Assembly (NCBI GenBank): GCA_938022205.1
Contig: CALIEB010000003.1
Location: forward strand, 101,026 to 165,025
DNA: 64,000 bases
From: an uncultured Anaerolineae bacterium
GTDB taxonomy: Bacteria > Chloroflexota > Anaerolineae > Aggregatilineales > Phototrophicaceae
Direction: 5' to 3'
Made by a program: the position numbers and the translations under genes. A model generated the notes under the pieces. The model was not told the origin of the DNA, did not search any database, and saw only the letters and a program-made list of their open reading frames with translations. Below are positions 1-8,879 of this stretch, one piece after another. How positions within the stretch are numbered: position 1 is the first letter of the stretch; each line of letters begins with the position of its first letter.

Positions 1-1318
1 GTGCTAGTTGATAGCGGTCGGCGCGTGCTACTTTGCGCGAAGCGTACAAGCTGCCGTCGCTGCGCAGCGTGATGGCCTCGTGAGCTTCTTTGGGCTGTGG
101 AAATGGCTCTAAGCCGACGAAAGCGCGCCCGTAGGCGGTGAGCCGTGCCGCGTCTTCGGCAAGGTCGAGCATGCCGAGCCAGTGCATAGGTGCAAGCAGC
201 ATAAACTCCAGCAGCGCGCCGTCCACCGCGTGCCAGCTCTCAAACCCGCGCAGGTACTCGTTATCGGCGTTGCGGATGTACCAGCTGTCGTAATCGCCGG
301 CTGGACGCTGAAAGTCGGGCATAGTGGCGTGTACTGCGTCAATCAGCTCCTCAATTGACCACCAGCTTCGTGGGGGCGCAAAACGCGCAAGAGCCGCCAG
401 CAGTGCTTTGCGTGCGAGCAAGGGGTCATAAACAAACTGTGGGTCAGGGAACAAGCCTGCCACGTGCCAAATGTCCTGATAGATAGTGCTGTCGCGCCAT
501 GCTTCTGCGAGGCTTTTTACTTGCTGCCAGCGCGGTGCAGTGAGCCATGTGTTGAGCCTGTCTCGACTGGGGAGGGCGCGTCCGTCTTGCACGCTAATGA
601 GATGCGCGGTCACGCCGATACAGAGCATAAACGTCAGGCGTTCCGCGCTTGGTTTAAGCAAATGCGGCAGAATGCGCTCGCTGTAGGCGGGCAAAAAGCT
701 GTCGCCTTCGACTTCTGCGCCCCACACGCGCAAATACGCCAAGAGCGTGGTCATGTCGTCCACAATGGCTGTGTCGGCGGCTTGCACGTTTTCTAATTCA
801 TCTTCTTCGAACGTCATGAGGTGAATGGTTTGCGGCGCAAGGGCGGGCGGCAGCTCATCTTTGAGATGGGCGTAGGAGGTCTTGTGCACCGGCAGCATTG
901 CGGCAAAATCTTGTGCAAGCACAATCATCGGCACGATGCTGCCGTCTTTCTGCTCAAAGCGTTCGCCGATAAAGCCGCGATAGAATAGCCCTTCCGCCAC
1001 GCTTTTGGGACGGCGATGGGGCTGCTCCTCCTCGATGCGCTTGCGCCCCATCTTGCGGATTTCTTTGAAGAGCCGCTCAAACTGGGCTTTAGGCATGGCA
1101 TAGTTGCGGCTGGCGATGAGCATCTGCAGCGCGCCGCGTTCTTCGTCGCTGAGCTTGTCCCATAAGGCTTCCACGCGCTCGGGGTCAAGCATAGCATCGG
1201 CTAGCGCACGCACTGCGTCCTGTGGCGCGAGCTTTTGTAGCGGCACGCCCCACACTTCGGCATAGGTGTGCAGCATGCCATCATCTAACGCTTTGAGCAA
1301 ATCTAGCAATTGGTGCAT
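1..1318 (-). CDS. Partial protein resembling helicase-associated (XPB C-terminal-like) domain proteins
   Basis: The minus strand stays open from the ATG at 1318 to the window edge, giving 439 residues without a stop; the C-terminus lies outside the window. The start MHQLLDLLKALDDGML is preceded by an AGGCAGGA ribosome site and a good promoter. The protein is soluble and mostly helical. An early segment (LSDEERGALQMLIAS, then a region with IRKMGRKRIEEEQPHRRP and LFYRGFIGE) recalls the helicase-associated winged-helix proteins common in Actinobacteria and Chloroflexota, which carry no helicase motor themselves. No ATPase motifs are visible in the part seen. Family assignment is by resemblance only. 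That this is a real coding gene is well supported by the long frame, ribosome site and promoter. Confidence 0.6.
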   Translation of the reverse strand, partial: MHQLLDLLKALDDGMLHTYAEVWGVPLQKLAPQDAVRALADAMLDPERVEALWDKLSDEERGALQMLIASRNYAMPKAQFERLFKEIRKMGRKRIEEEQPHRRPKSVAEGLFYRGFIGERFEQKDGSIVPMIVLAQDFAAMLPVHKTSYAHLKDELPPALAPQTIHLMTFEEDELENVQAADTAIVDDMTTLLAYLRVWGAEVEGDSFLPAYSERILPHLLKPSAERLTFMLCIGVTAHLISVQDGRALPSRDRLNTWLTAPRWQQVKSLAEAWRDSTIYQDIWHVAGLFPDPQFVYDPLLARKALLAALARFAPPRSWWSIEELIDAVHATMPDFQRPAGDYDSWYIRNADNEYLRGFESWHAVDGALLEFMLLAPMHWLGMLDLAEDAARLTAYGRAFVGLEPFPQPKEAHEAITLRSDGSLYASRKVARADRYQLA

Positions 1319-1350
1319 GAGCGTTCCTGCCTTTACGTTGCTTTGTGCTT

Positions 1351-1380
1351 ATTATAGTGGATATGCGCCATGATAGGCAA
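1351..1380 (-). promoter_or_regulatory. Promoter of the minus-strand gene starting at 1318
   Basis: Read on the minus strand, TTGCCT (1380-1375) and a perfect TATAAT (1356-1351) are separated by 18 bases. Transcription would begin about 25 bases upstream of the start codon at 1318. The -35 box overlaps one copy of a direct repeat described separately, which would suit repression or activation at this site. Confidence 0.55.
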
Positions 1381-1437
1381 AGCACCGAGAATTTTTATGC
1401 CCCCTACCCGCCTGCGTTGCCATGCGCTATGATAAGC
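1363..1437. repeat. Direct repeat ATGCGCYATGATARGC in a divergent promoter region
   Basis: Copies at 1363-1378 and 1422-1437 match at 14 of 16 positions with start points 59 bases apart. Both lie between the divergent genes starting at 1318 (minus) and 1478 (plus). The first overlaps the -35 region of the minus-strand promoter. A regulator binding site is an inference from position; the repeat itself is read directly. Confidence 0.45.
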
Positions 1438-1477
1438 GCGGTATATTGCTGCCTATCTCAACTAAGGAGCGACGAGT

Positions 1478-1615
1478 ATGGAAGACCAAGAAGACCAGAT
1501 CGGCTGTGCGACCACCGGCGTGCTGTCGTTGGCGGTGACCGCCGGCTTAAGCATTGCGCTGATTAGCGTCATTATCGTTCTCGGCATACTTCTCATTAGC
1601 GGGCTGGCAGGGTAA
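1478..1615 (+). CDS. 45-residue single-span membrane peptide
   Basis: A short frame: an acidic N-terminus (MEDQEDQIGC) followed by one strongly hydrophobic segment (residues about 15-40) ending SGLAG. A good AAGGAG site at 1464-1469 lies eight bases before the ATG, the main argument that it is translated. The cellulase-like lipoprotein gene starts 13 bases after its stop, so the two are probably cotranscribed. No family is recognised. The acidic head and hydrophobic tail suggest an N-in single-pass membrane peptide, but nothing more can be said. Confidence 0.5.
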   Translation: MEDQEDQIGCATTGVLSLAVTAGLSIALISVIIVLGILLISGLAG

Positions 1616-1628
1616 TAAGGCGGCTGTC

Positions 1629-2759
1629 ATGCGTTTTTTGAGGCTGGTGGTGCTGCTGTTGTGCGCGTGCCAGCCCACTTTGCCTCGTCCTGCCGCGTTG
1701 ACCGCTTTGCCGTTTGCCACCGCAGTCGTGCCGACGCAGCCGCCCACGTTGGTTGCCGCACGCCCTTCGCCTTGCGACCGCGTGGCAGAGAACGCGCTCG
1801 CACCGTATCGTCCGCAGCAAGGCGCATTTATACGCACACAAGGCAGCCAGCTTGTGTTAGAGGGCAAGCCATTTGTCGTACATGGCGCGAATTACTATCC
1901 TAGCAATACCCCTTTTCAACGCTTTCTAACCGAAACTGACCCTGACGCGCTTGCCGAAGAGCTTGCACTCATGCGTGCGCTAGGGCTGAACACGCTGCGC
2001 ATTTTCTTGCGCCACGCAGACCTGTTCACGTGTGAGGCGGGCGTGCTGCACGTGCAAGCTGCGAACATAGCGCGCCTTGATGCGCTGTTGACAACGTTTG
2101 CCCGTGCGGGTTTTCGCCTAATCATCGTGCTGCACGAGGGCGTGGACTTGCGTGACGCGGCGAACTACGCCCGCTATGCCGCTGAAACGCGCTTCTTACT
2201 TGAGCGTTACCGCAGCGAACCGTTTATCTTGGCGTGGGATGCTCGCGACCGTGCTGACGTTCTGTATCGTGAAGGCAGCGTGCCGCGCGAGCAGGTGCTG
2301 CAGTGGCTGCTAGAGACCACCGTTGTGATGCGTGCCGCCGCGCCCAACCAGCTTATTACGGCGGGCTGGTGGGAGGATGCCGAAGCGACCGCACCGCTGG
2401 TGGACGTGGTGAGCTTTCAGCATTACGGTGAGTACGAGCCGCTGCGTCAAGCTATCGCCAACGTGCGCGCTAGCACGACGAAGCCCATTTTGCTCAGCGC
2501 GATTGGCTACAGCACGTTTGCGTTGGACGAAACGACACAGCGCAACTTGCTTTTTCAGGGCTTGGAAGAAGTGAGCAACAATCGGCTGGCAGGCTGGCTA
2601 ATTTACATGGCGTTTGATTATCCCACTAGCGCAGCGTGCGAACCTCCTGATTGTCCGTCGCCTGTGCGTGATATTCATCGCTACGGCATTTGGAACACCA
2701 GCTACTTTCCCAAGCTGGCGGTTGAAGCGATTGAGCGCGTGTTACAGAGCGCACCTTAG
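1629..2759 (+). CDS. Cellulase-like (GH5-type TIM barrel) lipoprotein lacking the catalytic glutamates
   Basis: The 376-residue protein starts with a lipoprotein signal (lipobox LCAC, Cys14), so it should be anchored on the outer face of the membrane. The mature part follows the clan GH-A plan: GANYYPSNTPF near the first strand, then LMRALGLNTLRIF, and KPILLSAIGYSTF near the seventh. At the acid/base position, where GH5 enzymes have Asn-Glu, it reads AWDARD (202-207). At the nucleophile strand, where a Glu follows KPxLL, it has Ser290-Ala291-Ile292-Gly293. Both catalytic carboxylates therefore appear to be absent. A sugar-binding or structural role is more likely than hydrolysis; this is inference. 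Start ATG 1629 follows an AAGG element. Confidence 0.7.
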   Translation: MRFLRLVVLLLCACQPTLPRPAALTALPFATAVVPTQPPTLVAARPSPCDRVAENALAPYRPQQGAFIRTQGSQLVLEGKPFVVHGANYYPSNTPFQRFLTETDPDALAEELALMRALGLNTLRIFLRHADLFTCEAGVLHVQAANIARLDALLTTFARAGFRLIIVLHEGVDLRDAANYARYAAETRFLLERYRSEPFILAWDARDRADVLYREGSVPREQVLQWLLETTVVMRAAAPNQLITAGWWEDAEATAPLVDVVSFQHYGEYEPLRQAIANVRASTTKPILLSAIGYSTFALDETTQRNLLFQGLEEVSNNRLAGWLIYMAFDYPTSAACEPPDCPSPVRDIHRYGIWNTSYFPKLAVEAIERVLQSAP

Positions 2760-2821
2760 ATTGCTAAACCGTTCACCCATTGTTTTGCGTATTGACTATA
2801 TAGGGGTCATAACAAGAAAGT

Positions 2822-4627
2822 GTGGCTATGCTGCGTCGTCGAAGAACACCTCCCACGACTGATGAACCTGAAGTGCCTGATGTGCCGCTGCAGTGGCGGC
2901 GCATGCTGGCGTACCTTGCGCCCTATAAAGCGCGCCTTATGCTGGCGGTGGTGGCGATGTTTGCCAGCGCAGGCTTAAGCCTTGTGTTCCCCGCAGTTAT
3001 TCAGCGCGTGATTGATAGCGTGCTTGAAGAGCGCGACTGGCAGCTGCTCGACGCGATTACGCTGGGATTATTGGGCGTGTTTTTGCTTTACGCTTTCATG
3101 TCGTTTGTGCAAACGTATTTCCTCAACTACGTTGGCGAGCGCATTGTCACCGACCTGCGCAAGCAGCTTTACAGTCACTTACAAACGCTCTCGCTGGGAT
3201 TTTTCGTCGAGCGGCGCGTGGGTGAGCTGGTCAGCCGCATGTCCAGCGACGTTACAGCGATGCGCAGCGCGCTCACCGAAAATCTCACGACGCTGTTGCA
3301 GCAAGTGTTGGTCATGATAGGTGCGATTACCGTCATGGTGCTGCTGAATTGGCGACTAACTTTGTTCATCGTGGTGATGATTCCCATCATCATCGTGTTG
3401 GGCTTTGTGTTTGGCACGTCTTTGCGGCGCATTAGCACCCGCGTGCAAGACGAATTAGCGGCGGCAACGGTGGTCAGCGAGGAAGTGCTGCAGAACATCC
3501 GCGAGGTCAAGAGCTTCACCCGTGAAAGTTACGAGGTGGAACGCTACAACAACGCGGTTGAGCGTGCTTTTGCGGCGGCGTTGAGCCTATTGCGTGTGCG
3601 CGCTGTTTTCGGTCCGATTATGGCATTCTTGGGCTTTGGCGGGCTTGCGCTGATTTTGTGGTTTGGCGGGCGCGAGGTGCTTTCCGGGCGGCTGAGCGGC
3701 GGTCAACTTATTGCCTTCTTGGTCTATGGGCTGACGGTGGCTAGCAGCTTCGCCGCGTTGGTAGGGTTGTACACGACGTTCCAGCAGACGTTGGGCGCGA
3801 CCAAGCGCGTCTTTCAACTTTTGGACACGCGCCCTACTGTGCAGGATGCGCCGGACGCGCAACCGCTGCCGCGCATTAACGGGCGCGTGCAACTTGAAGG
3901 GGTGTGCTTTGCCTATGATGCGCGCCAAGCGGTGCTGCACGACATTACCCTAGACATTCAAGCGGGCGAAATTATCGCGCTGGTCGGTCCGAGCGGGGCG
4001 GGCAAAAGCACGACCTTCAACCTCATCCCGCGCTTTTATGACCCCACAAGCGGCACGATTAGGATTGATGGGGTCGATATACGTACCGTCACGCAGCAGA
4101 GCTTGCGCGAGCAAATCGGCATTGTGCCGCAAGAGACGCTGCTCTTTGGCGGCACAATTCGCGAGAACATTCTCTACGGACGCTTGGATGCCAGCGAGGC
4201 GGAGCTAATCGACGCGGCAAAGTCCGCCAATGCGCATGAGTTTATCATGGCACTGCCCGACGGCTATGACACGATTGTCGGCGAACGCGGCGTGCGTCTT
4301 AGCGGCGGTCAGCGGCAGCGCGTGGCGATTGCGCGCGCTATTCTCAAAGACCCGCGCATCTTGCTTTTGGATGAGGCGACGAGCAGCCTTGACAACGAGA
4401 GCGAGCATTTGGTGCAGGAGGCGTTGGCGCGCTTGATGCAAAACCGCACGACGCTGATTATTGCGCACAGGCTCAGCACAGTGCGCGTAGCGCATCGCAT
4501 TGCGGTGCTTGACAAGGGGCGGCTGGTTGAGCTTGGCACGCATGACGCGCTTTTGGCACAGGGTGGACTGTACGCTCGCTTGTACGACATGCAATTCCGC
4601 GAGCAGGAAACGCTTGCGTTAGGGTAA
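2822..4627 (+). CDS. ABC exporter, fused permease and ATPase (MsbA/LmrA type)
   Basis: A half-transporter of 601 residues. Residues about 25-320 form a six-span exporter domain (LAPYKARLMLAVVAMF at the start, then TDLRKQLYSHLQTL coupling region). The ATPase domain has Walker A GPSGAGKST (389-397), the signature LSGGQ (493-497), Walker B ILLLDE (513-518) and the switch His549. All catalytic features are intact. Such proteins dimerise and export lipids, peptides or drugs; the substrate cannot be read. The start is GTG 2822, with ATG 2828 in the same frame as an alternative. The SDR gene follows after 11 bases, suggesting cotranscription. Confidence 0.9.
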   Translation: MAMLRRRRTPPTTDEPEVPDVPLQWRRMLAYLAPYKARLMLAVVAMFASAGLSLVFPAVIQRVIDSVLEERDWQLLDAITLGLLGVFLLYAFMSFVQTYFLNYVGERIVTDLRKQLYSHLQTLSLGFFVERRVGELVSRMSSDVTAMRSALTENLTTLLQQVLVMIGAITVMVLLNWRLTLFIVVMIPIIIVLGFVFGTSLRRISTRVQDELAAATVVSEEVLQNIREVKSFTRESYEVERYNNAVERAFAAALSLLRVRAVFGPIMAFLGFGGLALILWFGGREVLSGRLSGGQLIAFLVYGLTVASSFAALVGLYTTFQQTLGATKRVFQLLDTRPTVQDAPDAQPLPRINGRVQLEGVCFAYDARQAVLHDITLDIQAGEIIALVGPSGAGKSTTFNLIPRFYDPTSGTIRIDGVDIRTVTQQSLREQIGIVPQETLLFGGTIRENILYGRLDASEAELIDAAKSANAHEFIMALPDGYDTIVGERGVRLSGGQRQRVAIARAILKDPRILLLDEATSSLDNESEHLVQEALARLMQNRTTLIIAHRLSTVRVAHRIAVLDKGRLVELGTHDALLAQGGLYARLYDMQFREQETLALG

Positions 4628-4638
4628 AGGGGGGAAAT

Positions 4639-5622
4639 ATGCAAGGCAAAACGGTGTTGTTGACGGGTGCAACAGGCTTTTTAGGCGGCGCGCTAGCGGC
4701 ACGCTTGAGCGCAGTCGGCGCGCAGGTGCGGGCATTGGTGCGCCGTCCTGACCGCGACCGTCGCATCAAGGACTTGCCGAACGTCACACAGGTTACGGGT
4801 GATGTCACCGATTTAGCCAGCGTGCGTGCCGCTGCGTCTGGCTGTGATTATGCCATTCATGCCGCAGTGTCGTATGGCACGCTCGCCGAGCAGCGCGCGG
4901 TTAACGTTGAAGGCACGCGCCACGTGGCGCAGGCGTGTGCGGAGGCTGGTGTGGCGCGCCTGCTTCACGTGAGTTCGCTGGCTGCGTATGGTTATGCCGT
5001 GCATGGCGTGGTGACAGAAGCGCGCGCGCTTCGTCCTAGCCGCGAGCCTTACAGCCTTACGAAGGCTGAAGCCGAAGCTGCTTTGCGCGATGTTGCCCAA
5101 GCGCATGGCTTGTCTTACAGTATCGTGCGTGCGGGTGGCATTTTTGGCGCGCACTCAGGGCTGTGGACACTGACGCTGTTTAAGCTAGCGAAACGCCAGC
5201 CGATAGTCTTTCTTGGCGATGGGCGTGCCAATGTGCCGTTGGTATATGTTGATGACCTTATCGACTTGATGCTGCTGTGTTTGACCGAACCACGAGCGCA
5301 CAACGAGGCATTTAACGCGGTCTACGACCCACCTTACACGTGGCGTGACCTGCTGATGGGGTATGCGCGGCTTAAGCGCGAGAACCCCGTTTGGCTTGGC
5401 ATCCCGCTTGTGTTGGTTAAGCCATTGGTGTGCTTGCTCAGCGCGACCGCGCCCGACCTTACGCCGCGCAAAGCTCTCAAGGACATGCTCGGCTATTTGC
5501 TGAGCGACGTGCGCTACAGCGCGCAAAAAGCGCATGACCTGCTGGGCTGGCAGCCCAAAACCACGCTGTATGCGGGCATTGAGGCGTGTAAGCCTTACTT
5601 ACAGGCAAAGGGGCAGCTCTAA
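4639..5622 (+). CDS. Extended short-chain dehydrogenase / NAD-dependent epimerase
   Basis: A 327-residue Rossmann protein of the extended SDR family. The nucleotide-binding motif TGATGFLGG (Gly10, Gly13, Gly16) opens the protein, and the catalytic Tyr138-x-x-x-Lys142 lies in REPYSLTKAEAE, with SS of the active-site triad in HVSSLAAYG. These enzymes act on sugar nucleotides, steroids or other hydroxy compounds. The late segment VPLVYVDDLIDLMLL fits nucleoside-sugar epimerases or 3-beta-hydroxysteroid-type enzymes. The ATG at 4639 is preceded by AAAGGGGGGAA. It lies 11 bases after the ABC exporter gene. Confidence 0.8.
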   Translation: MQGKTVLLTGATGFLGGALAARLSAVGAQVRALVRRPDRDRRIKDLPNVTQVTGDVTDLASVRAAASGCDYAIHAAVSYGTLAEQRAVNVEGTRHVAQACAEAGVARLLHVSSLAAYGYAVHGVVTEARALRPSREPYSLTKAEAEAALRDVAQAHGLSYSIVRAGGIFGAHSGLWTLTLFKLAKRQPIVFLGDGRANVPLVYVDDLIDLMLLCLTEPRAHNEAFNAVYDPPYTWRDLLMGYARLKRENPVWLGIPLVLVKPLVCLLSATAPDLTPRKALKDMLGYLLSDVRYSAQKAHDLLGWQPKTTLYAGIEACKPYLQAKGQL

Positions 5623-5666
5623 CCTATGGTTGTACGCCGTTATGCCACCGCTTGCATGGCATGACA

Positions 5667-5694
5667 TTGACCGACTTTTGCTCTCTGATACAAT
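5667..5694 (+). promoter_or_regulatory. Promoter TTGACC-16-TACAAT
   Basis: TTGACC (5667-5672) and TACAAT (5689-5694) are separated by 16 bases, placing the start of transcription near 5701, about 30 bases before the ATG at 5731. The same TACAAT -10 box is seen before the tRNA gene and before atpA in this window. Confidence 0.65.
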
Positions 5695-5730
5695 AGCGAC
5701 AACAGAATGGTGATTTTCAAGGAGGCATTT

Positions 5731-6417
5731 ATGCGACGAATCGTAGGGATAGCAGCAGCGTTAGTGTTGACTTTGGCAGCGTGCGGTGATATGCCTCCTT
5801 CTACGGTCTTTGTGATGGAGGTGACCCGCGAGGTCACCCGCGAAGTGACACGCGAAGTCGTGGTGACTGCAACGTCTGCGCTGGTGAGCGGCGCAATTCC
5901 TGTGGTTAGCCCAACGCCTACGGCTGCGCCGCGTCAGTCACCCACGCCTGTGGCAACCCCTACGCCGGATGTGTTTCCTACGCCTGTGATAGGTCAGGTG
6001 TTTGTGGCAGAGCAGGTTTTTCAAGGCGGACGCATGTTCTGGCTGCAGCCTGTCAACCAAATTTGGGTGCTGACATTCGAGGGCGGCAAAAACGTTTGGC
6101 AGGTCTATCAAGATAGCTTTGAAGAGGGCATGCCAGAACGCGACCCTACGATTGTGCCACCGCCTGGGTTCTATCAGCCTGAACGCGGCTTTGGCAAGCT
6201 CTGGCGGGAAAACCCGATGCTGCGCGATGTGCTAGGCTGGGCAACGACCGAAGAGTTGGGCTATAACACGCGCTACGAGTACCACGCCGGCGGATTTGTC
6301 GACGAAAACAATGTCTATGTTCCTGCTTCAGGGTATCATGTACTAGAGAACTTGATACGCGAGGAATATCACTTTATCGAAGGAGCGTGGACGTGGGAAC
6401 TCAAGAATTCACCATAA
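5731..6417 (+). CDS. Lipoprotein with EVTR-repeat and Thr/Pro linker
   Basis: The longer frame opens at 5707, but an AAGGAGG site (5719-5725) points to ATG 5731, giving 228 residues. The signal ends in LTLAAC (Cys18), a clear lipobox. A spacer follows with four EVTR-like units and a Thr/Pro stretch (PTPTAAP, SPTPVATPTP). The C-terminal 140 residues contain GRMFWLQPVNQIWVLTF and LRDVLGWATTEE, which look like a compact extracellular repeat domain of the type seen in other Chloroflexota surface proteins; I cannot name it. The last 25 bases overlap the start of the next gene, so the two are probably translated in a coupled way. Confidence 0.75.
   Translation: MRRIVGIAAALVLTLAACGDMPPSTVFVMEVTREVTREVTREVVVTATSALVSGAIPVVSPTPTAAPRQSPTPVATPTPDVFPTPVIGQVFVAEQVFQGGRMFWLQPVNQIWVLTFEGGKNVWQVYQDSFEEGMPERDPTIVPPPGFYQPERGFGKLWRENPMLRDVLGWATTEELGYNTRYEYHAGGFVDENNVYVPASGYHVLENLIREEYHFIEGAWTWELKNSP
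5818..5865 (+). repeat. 12-base tandem repeat encoding EVTR units
   Basis: Four in-frame 12-base units begin at 5818, 5830, 5842 and 5854 (GAGGTGACCCGC and variants), encoding EVTR EVTR EVTR EVVV just after the lipid-anchored cysteine. The unit length is a multiple of three, so copy number can change without breaking the frame. Confidence 0.7.
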
Positions 6418-8879
6418 AGCACCTGCCGTATTTGCTGGAACAACTTCCTTACACAGTACCATGTGCCGCAGACGCGCGTATCAGCATGACGAAGTACGCA
6501 GACGACAGCGTGTGGAAGGCACAGCTCGGCACGGGCGATGCACCTGCTTTGGCGATGCAAACGCACTTTGGCGGACGCGCCAACCTCGTAAGTCTTGTGC
6601 CAATGTGGACGCTCAACGGGCAAGTGCGTTACGAGGCGAGTGCCTATCACGACGCGCCGCGTCTCTTGACGTTTGCCAGCAATTACCAAGTCATCGAGGC
6701 GCGCCCGTTTTTGCCGCTTGCGTGGCTTGGCGAACATATCGCGCTGGATTCGCACACGTTGGGCGGCGTGTACAAAGTTACCAATCACGGTGACCACCCC
6801 ATCACGTTCACGATGGAGCTTTACGGGCATGTGATTGTTGGGGGCGAAGAGCTTCGCTTGAAACCCTACCCCAAAGACGGTGCGTTTGGGTTGGGGCAAA
6901 TAGGCAACTTGCAGCCGGTGGTGATGCTTGAGAAAGGCGCGACAAACCCTGAAAGCAGCGCGCGCATCGGCATCACATTAACGCTGCTTGCTGGGGATAC
7001 CAGAGTTGTGCGTTGGGTGTGTGTCGCGCAAGACTACGAGCCGAACAGCCTTGCGTACGCGCGGGCGTGGCTCAAGACCAGCTGGAAACCTTTCTTCGCA
7101 GCATCCACACAGGCAGCATCCGCCTTGCCGCACATCATAAGTGGGCACGGCGAGCTTGACCGCCTGTTTTACTTGTCGGGCGTGCGTCTTGTGCAAGCCT
7201 TTGTGGCAGCAAATGGGCGTTTGCCCGCGCCTGTGATGGTGCAGACGCGCCATATCCACACAGGGTTTAGCCCTAAGGGGGACGGCAGCGACTATCCGCG
7301 CGCTTGGAAGGGTGTTGACGTGTTCACAGCGGCGCGCCTTGCCCCTGTTTTGGCGACCATTGCGCCTGACCTTGCGCAGGGGCTGGTCTTGAACTTTTTG
7401 GCTACACAGCGCGAAGATGGCTTCGTTGACCTGCGTCCTGCGCCGAGCGGACAAATGAGCGAGATACTGTGTACGCCGTTGCTGTGCGCGATGGCTTGGC
7501 GCGTTTATGACATCACCCGTGACGATGATTTTCTGGCGCGCGTGTTTCCCAAACTGCAAGCCTTTCTTAGCTTATGGTTGCAACCGCTCCAAGCTAAGCA
7601 GCCGCTGACGTGGCATGACCAACGCCAAACGGGCTATCCCTACTTTCCCATGTTTAGCACCCAAGCGTGGGGTCAGGGCGTTGACGTGCGCACGGTTATC
7701 GCGCCGGATTTGCTAGCGTACTTGGTGAGCGAGTGTGTCGCGCTAAAGCAAATGGCGCAGGCGCGCAAGGACGAGCGTGCGGCTAAAGCGTGGGCGAAGC
7801 AGGAGAACGCGCTGCGCAAGCAGTTGGTGGTGCACCAGCAGGGCAGCATCTATGCCTATCGCGATATCGAGCTAGGCGCGCTTTCGCCTGCCCAAACGCT
7901 GCTTAAAGACGCAGCGGTTGACCAGCCTCAGTTTGTTCAAGCGCAGATGAGCGCGCCTTCTCGCTTGCTTGTGCGCGTGGTGGGCGGCGTGAGCCACGTG
8001 CCGACGTTCACGCTTACCCTGAATGGGGTGGGGCGCGATGGTAAGCCTTTTGAAGAGGTGTTCACACAAAAAGACTTTACTTGGAACAATCGACAAGGCT
8101 TTTTAACGACCAGAGCGGTCTATCAACAGCTAGACCGCGTGTCTTGCAATGGTTTAAGCCGTGTGTACCGCGTGACAGTGACCACGCCTGACTTGACTTA
8201 TCAGGACATCAACGCGGTGATGCCGCTTGCCTTGCAGGGCGCGCAAGGTGGTGCGATGCTCGTGCAAGCATTGGAGCAATTGGGTTTATGGGGTGCCAAC
8301 GGTATCACGATGTTGGGCGCAGAACCCGAAGCTCTCGAGCCGAGTGAAGCGTGGGGCGCAGGCGGCGTGTGGCTCTATTGGCAAGAGCATCTTGGCGCGT
8401 GCTTGCCCGCAAAGCAGTTGCTGGCACTACTGGAGCGGTTGTTGGCTGTGCAAGCTCGCGTTTTAACTCAGACAGGCAAATTTGCCCAAGCCTATCACGG
8501 CAGCTTGCTGCAGGGCATTGGTGAAGCGGACTTTTTGAGCGGCATTTTTCCGTTAGGGTTGTTCTTGCATGCGATAGGTGTGCAGATTGTCAACGCCGGT
8601 GAGGTGCGCTTGTCGCCGTATTTCGCTTGGGGCAAGACCATCGCGATTGAACAGCACGGCGTGGTGGTGCGCCGCACGCGCGCTCAAATTACCGTAAAAT
8701 TTCCGTCAGGGTATCGCGAAGTGATTAAGCAACTTAACGAGCCGCGCGTGCTGGTTGACCCAAAGAGCAGAGGGTATGTGCCGCCAGAGCGCATTGCGTC
8801 GCCGATTATCAAGCCACTTTACCCTCCTCCTGCGCAAGGCGCAAACCGTGTTATGATACCTATAGAGCATGAAGATTGA
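6393..8879 (+). CDS. Large glycosidase-like protein (predicted six-hairpin toroid fold)
   Basis: About 828 residues with no signal peptide, so probably cytoplasmic. GTG 6393 fits the AAGGAG site at 6380-6385 better than GTG 6387. Residues 1-270 look like a beta-sandwich (repeated short strands, YKVTNHGDHPITFTMELYG). Residues about 270-470 read like an (alpha/alpha)6 glycosidase barrel: FSPKGDGSDYPRAWKGVDVF, LATQREDGFVDLRP, then a helix-rich part. A second beta-rich insert precedes a final helical segment. The plan recalls glycogen-debranching or rhamnosidase-like enzymes. The acidic residues needed for catalysis cannot be assigned confidently. Overlap with the lipoprotein gene upstream suggests a shared role in glycan handling. 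Confidence 0.6.
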   Translation: MGTQEFTIKHLPYLLEQLPYTVPCAADARISMTKYADDSVWKAQLGTGDAPALAMQTHFGGRANLVSLVPMWTLNGQVRYEASAYHDAPRLLTFASNYQVIEARPFLPLAWLGEHIALDSHTLGGVYKVTNHGDHPITFTMELYGHVIVGGEELRLKPYPKDGAFGLGQIGNLQPVVMLEKGATNPESSARIGITLTLLAGDTRVVRWVCVAQDYEPNSLAYARAWLKTSWKPFFAASTQAASALPHIISGHGELDRLFYLSGVRLVQAFVAANGRLPAPVMVQTRHIHTGFSPKGDGSDYPRAWKGVDVFTAARLAPVLATIAPDLAQGLVLNFLATQREDGFVDLRPAPSGQMSEILCTPLLCAMAWRVYDITRDDDFLARVFPKLQAFLSLWLQPLQAKQPLTWHDQRQTGYPYFPMFSTQAWGQGVDVRTVIAPDLLAYLVSECVALKQMAQARKDERAAKAWAKQENALRKQLVVHQQGSIYAYRDIELGALSPAQTLLKDAAVDQPQFVQAQMSAPSRLLVRVVGGVSHVPTFTLTLNGVGRDGKPFEEVFTQKDFTWNNRQGFLTTRAVYQQLDRVSCNGLSRVYRVTVTTPDLTYQDINAVMPLALQGAQGGAMLVQALEQLGLWGANGITMLGAEPEALEPSEAWGAGGVWLYWQEHLGACLPAKQLLALLERLLAVQARVLTQTGKFAQAYHGSLLQGIGEADFLSGIFPLGLFLHAIGVQIVNAGEVRLSPYFAWGKTIAIEQHGVVVRRTRAQITVKFPSGYREVIKQLNEPRVLVDPKSRGYVPPERIASPIIKPLYPPPAQGANRVMIPIEHED

